DNA from: JALEGB01 sp038530925
Lineage (GTDB): Bacteria > Pseudomonadota > Alphaproteobacteria > Rhodobacterales > Rhodobacteraceae
NCBI GenBank assembly: GCA_038530925.1
Contig: JBCBCG010000235.1
Location: 1-5,180 of the forward strand
Direction: 5' to 3'
Length of the DNA: 5,180 nucleotides
Shown here piece by piece: positions 1-5,008 of this stretch. Both the position numbers and the translations under genes were made by a program. How positions within the stretch are numbered: the first letter of the stretch is position 1; each line of letters opens with the position of its first letter. The notes under the pieces are model-generated. The model was given only the letters and a program-made list of their open reading frames with translations. It was not told the DNA's origin and made no database searches.

Positions 1-122
1 TCAAAGGCGGTCTCGCCCGGCGCTTTGAGCGGAATGGCCGGAGGCGGCGCGTGCCGTTCCGCGATGGCGCGCAGCGCCGGCTCGTCCGCGCCGGTCGAAG
101 CGCCGGGCGAGACCGCCTTTGA
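1..122. repeat. Perfect 25-bp inverted repeat at the left edge
   Basis: Bases 1-25 are the exact reverse complement of bases 98-122 (25 of 25 match), separated by 72 bases. Pairing becomes patchy inside the arms; only short stretches such as 30-32 with 91-93 and 36-37 with 86-87 match. The left arm is still pairing at base 1, so the repeat may continue outside the window. Both arms lie inside the open RtcB frame. Two readings are possible: a real long palindrome in the chromosome, or a fold-back join made during amplification or assembly at a contig end. The repeat itself is certain; its origin is not. Confidence 0.85.
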
Positions 123-1416
123 AATGAACATCGAAGCTGAAACCGACGCAGAGGCCGCCAACATCGCCGCGGTGGAGGCGAGCATGCGCGCGCTGATGCG
201 CACGCCGACCCTGGTGGCCGGCGCCGTGATGCCGGACGCCTGCCCCGCCGGGCCGGTCGGGACGATCCCGGTCGGCGGCGTCGCGGCGGCGCAGAACGCG
301 ATCCATCCGGGCTTTCACAGCGCCGATATCTGCTGCTCGGTCGCGGTCAGCGTGCTCGGCGACGTCGATCCCAAAGCGGCGCTCGACGCCGCGCAAAAGC
401 TGACGCATTTCGGCGGCGGCGGACGCGGGCGCTCGGGCCGGCTTCCCGCGCCGAAGGTGCTGGAGCGCTTCGCGGGCAACCGGTTCCTAACCGGGCTCGA
501 GGATGCCGGCCACGACCATTTCGGCACACAGGGCGACGGCAATCATTTCCTCTATGTCGGGCGGCTGAAGTCGACCGGCGCGGTGGCTATGGCGACCCAT
601 CACGGCAGCCGCAAGCCCGGCGCGATGCTCTACAAGCGCGGCATGGTCGAGGCGCAGCGGCGCACCAAGGAGATCTCGCCCGAGACGCCGGCGGGCAACG
701 CCTGGCTTGTCGCCGACAGCGAGGAGGGCCAGGCCTATTGGCAGGCGCTGCAGATCATTCGGGAGTGGACCAAGGCGAACCACGCCGTCATCCACGCCCG
801 GGTGGCCGAGGCGCTGGGCGTGAAGGCCGAAGAGTTCTTCTGGAACGAGCACAACTTCGTGTTCCAGAAGAGCGATGGGCGGTTTTATCATGGCAAGGGC
901 GCGACGCCGGCTTGGGCGGATTACGCGGCGGATACGAACGGTCTGACGCTGATCCCGCTCAACATGGCCGAACCGATCCTGATCACCCGCGGCCTCGACG
1001 CCGCGCGCGGGCTCGGCTTCTCGCCGCATGGGGCGGGCCGCAATATGAGCCGTTCAGCCCATGTGCGCGCGCTTGGCGACTATAAGCCAGCCGATCAGGT
1101 GCGCGTCGAGACCAAAGGGATCGACGTCCGCTTCTACAGCGGGCGCCCGGACGTCTCGGAGCTGCCGAGCGCTTATAAAGACGCGGCTTCGGTCCGCCGC
1201 CAGATCGATCAGTTCGGCCTGGCCGAGGTGGTCGACGAGATCGAGCCTTACGGCGCGATCATGGCCGGCGACTGGATGGCGGACGCGCCCTGGCGTAAAC
1301 AGCGCCAGGAAAAGCGCGAAGCCAAAGCCCGCGGCCACCGCGAAGAGCGCCGCACCGCCAAACGCGCGACCGAACGCCTCGCGCGAGACGGCGGCGATGC
1401 GGACGACGATGAGTGA
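1..1416 (+). CDS. rtcB: RtcB-family RNA ligase-like protein, 5' end uncertain or outside the window
   Basis: RtcB proteins are Mn2+/GTP-dependent ligases joining RNA 2',3'-cyclic phosphate (or 3'-phosphate) ends to 5'-OH ends in RNA repair or tRNA splicing. The family signature residues are present: Asp and Cys metal ligands in ADICC (Asp 325-327, Cys 334-336), GDGNHF with His at 544-546, THHGSR with His at 598-600, WNEHNF with His at 850-852, and SPHGAGRNMSR, whose His (1027-1029) is the expected guanylylated residue. It belongs to a divergent branch (NIEAETDAEAANIAAV, MPDACPAGPVGTIPVGG) rather than the E. coli type. Members of that branch, as I remember them, have more N-terminal sequence before NIEAE. 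The frame has no stop back to base 1, so the gene is given as 5'-partial. Internal starts are TTG at 25 and ATG at 34 and 124, none with a convincing ribosome site. The last 41 residues form a basic tail (14 Lys/Arg within about 31 residues) ending in acidic residues. No rtcA is visible. Family assignment is firm; the start and the true substrate are not. Confidence 0.9.
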   Translation, partial: SKAVSPGALSGMAGGGACRSAMARSAGSSAPVEAPGETAFEMNIEAETDAEAANIAAVEASMRALMRTPTLVAGAVMPDACPAGPVGTIPVGGVAAAQNAIHPGFHSADICCSVAVSVLGDVDPKAALDAAQKLTHFGGGGRGRSGRLPAPKVLERFAGNRFLTGLEDAGHDHFGTQGDGNHFLYVGRLKSTGAVAMATHHGSRKPGAMLYKRGMVEAQRRTKEISPETPAGNAWLVADSEEGQAYWQALQIIREWTKANHAVIHARVAEALGVKAEEFFWNEHNFVFQKSDGRFYHGKGATPAWADYAADTNGLTLIPLNMAEPILITRGLDAARGLGFSPHGAGRNMSRSAHVRALGDYKPADQVRVETKGIDVRFYSGRPDVSELPSAYKDAASVRRQIDQFGLAEVVDEIEPYGAIMAGDWMADAPWRKQRQEKREAKARGHREERRTAKRATERLARDGGDADDDE

Positions 1417-1461
1417 GACAGGCGGCGCGGCCCAGGCGATGGGCTGCGCCGCCTGCCTCAC
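1413..1461. terminator. Long stem-loop at the rtcB stop codon, probable terminator without a T-tract
   Basis: Bases 1413-1433 pair with 1441-1461 around a 7-base loop (1434-1440). The 21-pair stem has one mismatch (A1418 against C1456) and one G-T wobble (G1429 with T1445). It begins on the last base of the final sense codon and includes the TGA stop. No T-run follows on either strand. It lies between converging genes (rtcB from the left, the 1546-2229 gene from the right), so it could block transcription from both sides or protect 3' ends. The stem is certain; the terminator role is inferred. Confidence 0.55.
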
Positions 1462-1545
1462 ATGGAAAAAGTACAAATACGCCCCCCCACGTAAATTTAA
1501 CGCTAATGCGATACGCTATTTACAATATTATTGAAATAAACAAGC

Positions 1546-2229
1546 CTAATTACGATGCCTCTGAAGGAATTCAATCTGCCAAAGCCTTGAATTATTTTTT
1601 CTAGCAATCGCTCGATATTTCTTAATTTCACGATCGGTAATTTTGATTGCGCGCTGAGATCGGATTATTGGTTCTCCCGTCACATTAATTCGGGAATCTA
1701 ACAAATCTGGCAACCTACTGTGCGAGTCTGAACAGTATATGTCGCCTGCCGATAAACCATATCTGCCCTCACCAGCTGGGTAATTCAAATAAAAAAAGTT
1801 TAAATACCTAAGTCTGCTCCCAAATTCACTTATACTAGCGATGAGTGAGCTAGTTGTGAAAATTGAGCCGTCAGAATCAATGCGATAAGTTGTTACTTGT
1901 GTTTGCCGATCACGCGCATCGTACGTTATTTGCAGAACACCATCATAAGACAGTGCACTGCCGCTATCGTCCGCCTTTGTTTTTAGGTGCCAAAATCCTT
2001 CGGCGAAGTGTGACCCTTGAATAATTGCACGAATAAATTGCAAACGTAGAATGGAGTCAACAAGAAATCTTGCAGCAAAAGCGCCTAAAAAAAATACCGC
2101 TAGCGCTACCACGATAGGGCTCACTCCATCTAGCGCAAAACTAGAGCCTTGCAGTTCATAACCCAAAATTATAAGCGCCGCGGTCACTCCCATCAAAGCT
2201 GACGCCCTAAACTCTTCTATTTTTTTCAT
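1546..2229 (-). CDS. Orphan protein with two N-terminal membrane helices and a probable beta-rich cytoplasmic domain
   Basis: I do not recognise this 227-residue protein by sequence. Counting from the chosen ATG, residues about 9-26 (ASALMGVTAALIILGY) and 36-57 (VSPIVVALAVFFLGAFAARF) look like membrane helices joined by a short loop. After an amphipathic linker (about 58-76), residues about 77-200 alternate hydrophobic and polar in a way that suggests several beta strands (GFWHLKTK, GVLQITYDA, TQVTTYRI, SIFTTSSLIASI, LRYLNFFYLNY). The end is basic (DREIKKYRAIARKNN). The ATG at 2229 was chosen because AAGGGG (2242-2237) lies 7 bases upstream; a GTG directly before it (2232) would add one residue. 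It is alone in an AT-rich islet, so it is probably a recent acquisition. The layout recalls the 2TM/beta-barrel effector (Cap15 type) of CBASS immunity, but no CD-NTase gene is in the window and that link is only architectural. An ordinary small membrane protein is an equally open alternative. Confidence 0.75.
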   Translation of the reverse strand: MKKIEEFRASALMGVTAALIILGYELQGSSFALDGVSPIVVALAVFFLGAFAARFLVDSILRLQFIRAIIQGSHFAEGFWHLKTKADDSGSALSYDGVLQITYDARDRQTQVTTYRIDSDGSIFTTSSLIASISEFGSRLRYLNFFYLNYPAGEGRYGLSAGDIYCSDSHSRLPDLLDSRINVTGEPIIRSQRAIKITDREIKKYRAIARKNNSRLWQIEFLQRHRN

Positions 2230-2236
2230 CACCTCA

Positions 2237-2242
2237 CCCCTT
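2237..2242 (-). promoter_or_regulatory. Ribosome binding site deciding the start of the 1546-2229 gene
   Basis: On the minus strand AAGGGG lies 7 bases before the ATG at 2229-2227. A second purine-rich GAGGTG directly abuts the ATG. The spacing favours the ATG over the adjoining GTG at 2232-2230. Confidence 0.5.
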
Positions 2243-2305
2243 CATCCAGCCAAAAATCCATATAACTTACACTAAATTCCCTCACCATCAAACCAACGAT
2301 GAGAC

Positions 2306-2311
2306 ATTATA
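2306..2311 (-). promoter_or_regulatory. Candidate -10 box for the islet gene
   Basis: The minus strand reads TATAAT, a consensus sigma-70 -10 box, about 77 bases upstream of the ATG at 2229. The 16-18-base spacer places only A-rich sequence where a -35 box would be (about 2328-2335), so the -35 element is poor. If used, the leader would be about 70 bases. In such AT-rich DNA a chance match is possible. Confidence 0.3.
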
Positions 2312-2418
2312 GAGCGTATTTTTTGATGTTTTTCTCCTGATATTAAAATAAATTCAATCTTAAAATATCTATGGAAAAAAAATTGCCACAAAAATTCAAA
2401 TAAAGAAAAATAACCGAA

Positions 2419-2877
2419 CTAATCATCAGCGCTTACCGTCTCGCAGACCCCGTTGTTCAGCGAGATCGTCATCGTGTCGGGATAGGTTTCGCCGTTGATC
2501 TCATAGGTTGCAATGACCTCCGAGCCGCGGATCGACATCGAGGTCTTCACATCCTCGGCGCCATGTTGGCGGCGGAAATCGGCGGCGATGGCGCGGCGGG
2601 TCGGCTCGTCGAAGCGGCAGATGACGGAGAAGGTCGCGGTCATGCGGTTGGTGTAGAGGCAGGCGCCCGGCGCCGGACCCTCCGCGAGCCGTTCGACGCG
2701 CGCCTCGGCGGCCTCACCGACGATCGGGTTCCACCACGGATGCGTGAGCGGCGCGCATTCATCCAGCGCGTCGGCGACCAGCAGCCGATCGAAAGGCTGG
2801 TCGGTCGACTGCGCCGCAGCGAGCCCCGCAATCAGTGATAGAGGCGCTGCGATCGCCCATGCCGCCCGTCGCATCAT
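2419..2877 (-). CDS. Small secreted four-cysteine protein of unknown function
   Basis: I do not recognise a family for this 152-residue protein. It starts with a typical signal peptide: MMRR, a hydrophobic stretch at about residues 5-20, and a likely cleavage after Ala20-Ala-Ala22 before Gln23. The mature part of about 130 residues has four cysteines (41, 73, 87, 145), an even number compatible with two disulfides in the periplasm, and a WW pair at 48-49. The start is ATG at 2877 (another ATG follows at 2874). GAGGG (2888-2884) sits 6 bases upstream and overlaps the stop codon of the preceding flavoprotein gene. The 9-base gap implies co-transcription and probably translational coupling with that gene. 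The GC-rich composition matches the chromosome, unlike the islet gene downstream. Coding status is well supported by composition and signal peptide; function is unknown. Confidence 0.8.
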   Translation of the reverse strand: MMRRAAWAIAAPLSLIAGLAAAQSTDQPFDRLLVADALDECAPLTHPWWNPIVGEAAEARVERLAEGPAPGACLYTNRMTATFSVICRFDEPTRRAIAADFRRQHGAEDVKTSMSIRGSEVIATYEINGETYPDTMTISLNNGVCETVSADD

Positions 2878-2883
2878 CGCTTT

Positions 2884-2888
2884 CCCTC
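2884..2888 (-). promoter_or_regulatory. Ribosome binding site overlapping the upstream gene's stop codon
   Basis: The minus strand reads TGAGGGA, so the TGA stop of the flavoprotein gene (2889-2887) forms part of the GAGGG ribosome site for the secreted protein starting at 2877. This arrangement is typical of coupled translation within an operon. Confidence 0.6.
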
Positions 2889-4116
2889 ACCCTTCGGCGC
2901 CGGACGCTCGCGCCGCGATCGCCGTCCCCGCCGCATAGGCGGAGGACCAAGCCCACTGAAAATTATAGCCTCCAAGCCACCCTGTCACATCCACAACTTC
3001 GCCGATGAAATAGAGCCCGGGAACAGACTTCGCCTCCATCGTCGCGCTGCTCAGCGCATCGGTCGAGACGCCGCCCAGCGTCACTTCGGCCTTGCGGTAT
3101 CCCTCCGATCCCGTCGGCGTCAGCCGCCAGTCGCGCAGCCCCTCGACAAAGCGCCGCAGCGCTTTGTCCGAGAGGCCGCCGAGCGCGCCGCCAAGCCCCG
3201 CCCGCTCGGCGACATGCTGCGCCAGCCGCTTCGGCAGATCCTCGGCCAGAGCCGTCGCCACAGCGCGGCGCCCGTTCGCCGCCTGCGCCGCTTTCAGCGT
3301 CTCGAACAGCCCGCCCTGCGGCGCAAGATCAATCGAGATCGTCTCTCCCTCGCGCCAGTAAGACGAGATCTGCAGGATCGCCGGGCCGGAGAGCCCGCGA
3401 TGCGTGAAGAGCAGCGCTTCCTCGAACATCGCCGCGCCGGCCCGCGCGGCGCCATGGGCGGCGACGCCGGCGAGGCTCGCCATCGCCTCCAGCGTCTCGC
3501 CGCCGAAGGTGAGCGGCACGAGCGCCGGCCGCGTCTCCACGATCGGCAGCCCGAACTGCGCCGCGACGCCATAGCCGAACCCGCTGGCCCCCATTTTCGG
3601 AATGGATTTGCCGCCCGTGGCGATCACCAGCGCGGGCGCCTCGACGCTCCAGCGCCGCCCTTCGGTCTCGAGCGCCAGGCGAAAGCCGGCCTCGGTCCGT
3701 TCGATCGTCCGCGCCGCGGTCTGCAGCTTCAACACCGCGCCCGCCGCCGCCATCTCTTTCAGCAAAAGATCGATGATGTCGCGCGAGGAGCCGTCGCAAA
3801 AGAGCTGGCCGAGCGTTTTCTCGTGATAAGGGATCCCATGACGTTCGACGAGCGCGATGAAATCCGCCTGGTCGTAGCGCGCCAGCGCGGATTTGGCGAA
3901 ATGCCGGTTCTCCGAGAGAAAACAAGCGGGACGGACATGGAGGTTGGTGAAGTTGCAGCGCCCGCCGCCGGAGATGCGGATCTTCTCGCCCGGCGCGCGC
4001 GCGTGATCGACCGCCAGCGCCCGGACGCCCTGCGCCGCTGCGATCGAGGCGCAGAACAAGCCCGCCGCGCCGGCTCCGAGGATCACGCAATCATAGCTCT
4101 CTGGCGCAGTCGGCAC
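2887..4116 (-). CDS. NAD(P)/FAD-dependent oxidoreductase, YhiN/BaiN (HI0933-like) family
   Basis: This 409-residue cytoplasmic flavoprotein has the usual length and complete layout of the HI0933-like family. An N-terminal FAD-binding Rossmann motif is at residues 12-19 (ILGAGAAG). The family signature GEKIRISGGGRCNFTN is at 43-58, a second nucleotide-binding segment ATGGKSIPKMG at 166-176, and the C-terminal FAD-contacting block (GLYFIGEVVDVTGWLGGYNF, from about 367) reads through intact. Some relatives are reductases, for example BaiN of bile-acid-transforming clostridia; E. coli YhiN has no settled role, so the substrate here cannot be named. The start is GTG at 4116, with no in-frame ATG, GTG or TTG close upstream. 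The only ribosome site, TAGGAG (4135-4130), is 13 bases away, which is long. The gene heads a two-gene minus-strand operon with the secreted four-cysteine protein and diverges from the dioxygenase gene at 4213. No frameshift or missing motif is seen. Confidence 0.93.
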   Translation of the reverse strand: MPTAPESYDCVILGAGAAGLFCASIAAAQGVRALAVDHARAPGEKIRISGGGRCNFTNLHVRPACFLSENRHFAKSALARYDQADFIALVERHGIPYHEKTLGQLFCDGSSRDIIDLLLKEMAAAGAVLKLQTAARTIERTEAGFRLALETEGRRWSVEAPALVIATGGKSIPKMGASGFGYGVAAQFGLPIVETRPALVPLTFGGETLEAMASLAGVAAHGAARAGAAMFEEALLFTHRGLSGPAILQISSYWREGETISIDLAPQGGLFETLKAAQAANGRRAVATALAEDLPKRLAQHVAERAGLGGALGGLSDKALRRFVEGLRDWRLTPTGSEGYRKAEVTLGGVSTDALSSATMEAKSVPGLYFIGEVVDVTGWLGGYNFQWAWSSAYAAGTAIAARASGAEG

Positions 4117-4212
4117 GGGGACGGCGAGGCTCCTAAATCGGCGATGATGGGCGACCGGCGGCTTCTCTCGCAGGCGCGGCGACCTGCCTCTTGCCTCAGA
4201 TCAGAGGACGCT
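4117..4212. promoter_or_regulatory. Divergent intergenic region between flavoprotein and dioxygenase genes
   Basis: These 96 bases separate two outward-facing genes and should hold both promoters, though I see no convincing -35/-10 pair. Visible elements are TAGGAG on the minus strand (4135-4130) for the flavoprotein, AGAGGA on the plus strand (4203-4208), four bases before the dioxygenase ATG, and a short inverted repeat GCAGG/CCTGC (4170-4174 and 4183-4187) that could be an operator or chance. Confidence 0.4.
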
Positions 4213-4839
4213 ATGACAGATCAAGACCGCGCCGCTCGACTTCGCGCCGCCCCTCTTCCCACGCGCCGACGCTTCGTGCGCGCGGCGCCGGCGCTGCTGC
4301 TCGGCCTCGCCGCGCCAAGCCTCGCGCGCGCCCTCACCGCGACGCCGCAGCACGCGGAGGGTCCGTTCTATCCCAAAACGCTCCCGGCGGATCGCGATTG
4401 GGATCTGACGCTGTTCGACGGACAAGCCGCGCCGGGCGAGGTGATGGAGATGGTCGGGCGGGTCTTCGCCGTCTCCGGCGCGCCGATCGCCGGGGCCGCG
4501 GTGGAGATCTGGCATTGCGATCCAAACGGCGTCTACGCCCATATAGGCCGCAAAGCGGCGGCGAATTTCCAAGGCTACGGCGCGCTGCGCACGGCGCGGG
4601 ACGGCGCCTATCGCTTCCGAACCACGCGCCCTGGCGTCTATCCGGGCCGGCCGCGGCATATTCACGTTAAGGCGCGGGCGGAGGGCTTCTGGCCGCTGAC
4701 GACGCAGATGTACTTTCCCGAGACGGAGGGTGATTGGGATGGCGCCTTCTGGGCGCGGACAAGCCTCGGCTCTCTGATCGCCAAACGCGAAGCTGGAGAG
4801 CCGCCGCGCTACCGCTTCGATATGGTCTTGGGCGGCTGA
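4213..4839 (+). CDS. Tat-exported intradiol ring-cleavage dioxygenase (protocatechuate 3,4-dioxygenase beta-like)
   Basis: Members of this Fe(III) family cleave catechol-type rings between the two hydroxyl groups, making muconate-type diacids. The 208-residue protein has the expected ligands: Tyr108 in DPNGVYAH, Tyr143 in PGVYPGRPRHIHV, His149 and His151. Other family marks are EGPFYP (49-54), the variable GRVFAVSGAPIAGAAVEIWH strand pair (82-101) and a QMYFPE block (165-170). The N-terminus is a twin-arginine signal: T17-R-R-R-F-V-R, a hydrophobic stretch (24-38), and probable cleavage after Ala38-Arg-Ala40. The enzyme should therefore be folded with its iron in the cytoplasm and exported to the periplasm. 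The Tyr143-His149 spacing of six is much shorter than the 13 of classical PcaH, as in other short exported family members. The start is ATG 4213 with AGAGGA four bases upstream; the frame stays open further left, but only antisense to the flavoprotein gene. No pathway genes (pcaB/C/D or transporters) adjoin it, so the substrate is open. Confidence 0.9.
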   Translation: MTDQDRAARLRAAPLPTRRRFVRAAPALLLGLAAPSLARALTATPQHAEGPFYPKTLPADRDWDLTLFDGQAAPGEVMEMVGRVFAVSGAPIAGAAVEIWHCDPNGVYAHIGRKAAANFQGYGALRTARDGAYRFRTTRPGVYPGRPRHIHVKARAEGFWPLTTQMYFPETEGDWDGAFWARTSLGSLIAKREAGEPPRYRFDMVLGG

Positions 4840-4905
4840 GGGCGCGGAAGCCGACATCCGATCGCGTGTTTACTTCGCAGCCGAGCACATCTACGCCATG
4901 AGCGA

Positions 4906-4929
4906 GCGCCGCTCCTCAACAAGCGGCGC
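4906..4929. terminator. Hairpin just upstream of tRNA-Val
   Basis: GCGCCGCT (4906-4913) pairs perfectly with AGCGGCGC (4922-4929) around an 8-base loop, ending 3 bases before the mature tRNA 5' end. No T-run follows. It could end the dioxygenase transcript or form part of the tRNA precursor leader. The rest of 4840-4932 holds no gene, and I see no clear tRNA promoter. Confidence 0.4.
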
Positions 4930-4932
4930 GCC

Positions 4933-5008
4933 GGGCGGTTAGCTCAGTTGGTAGAGCGCTTCGTTTACACCGAAGATGCCGGGGGTTCGAGTCCCTCACC
5001 GCCCACCA
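4933..5008 (+). tRNA. tRNA-Val, anticodon UAC
   Basis: A complete 76-base cloverleaf is present. The acceptor stem GGGCGGT (4933-4939) pairs with ACCGCCC (4998-5004). The D arm is GCTC/GAGC (4942-4945 and 4954-4957). The anticodon stem CTTCG/CGAAG (4959-4963 and 4971-4975) encloses loop TTTACAC with anticodon TAC at 4966-4968. The T arm is GGGGG/CCCTC (4981-4985 and 4993-4997) with loop TTCGAGT. The discriminator is A5005, followed by an encoded CCA. It reads valine codons GUA and GUG. The gene is intact and should be functional. A recombinase reading frame runs antisense through its 3' half. Confidence 0.97.

Larger units (their letters stand above)
1461..2418. other. AT-rich islet in a GC-rich chromosome
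   Basis: Base composition changes abruptly just after the rtcB stem-loop and returns at the stop codon of the 2419-2877 gene. Hand counts on sample lines give 10 of 60 G+C at 2341-2400, 24 of 60 at 1801-1860 and 29 of 60 at 1921-1980, against 46 of 60 at 3181-3240. The islet holds one minus-strand gene with its own AT-rich upstream region. No transposase, clear terminal inverted repeats or convincing target-site duplication were found at its edges. The sharp, gene-sized boundaries suggest horizontal acquisition of a single-gene cassette. Confidence 0.7.

Noticed and set aside
1..408. Long minus-strand open frame opposite rtcB
   Set aside because: It is Arg-rich low-complexity translation of the GC-rich antisense strand; the plus-strand frame carries all RtcB motifs.
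1482..1488. Run of seven C bases, considered as a phase-variable tract
   Set aside because: It lies between genes with no promoter or coding frame to switch; possibly just a sequencing-prone homopolymer.
1491..1523. Interrupted palindrome GTAAAT...ATTTAC downstream of the islet gene
   Set aside because: Only six outer pairs plus a three-pair inner stem, with no T-run following on the minus strand; too weak to call a terminator.
1568..2404. Direct repeats AATTCAATCT (1568 and 2351) and AATTCAAATAAA (1782 and 2393), considered as insertion-site duplications
   Set aside because: One copy of each lies inside the coding region, they do not mark the islet edges, and such matches are expected by chance in AT-rich DNA.
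3214..4212. Leftward extension of the dioxygenase frame over the flavoprotein gene
   Set aside because: The extension is antisense to a complete conserved flavoprotein, and the dioxygenase has its own ATG, ribosome site and signal peptide at 4213.
4201..4857. Minus-strand frame opposite the dioxygenase
   Set aside because: Arg-rich shadow without recognisable motifs; the plus strand has all family ligands.
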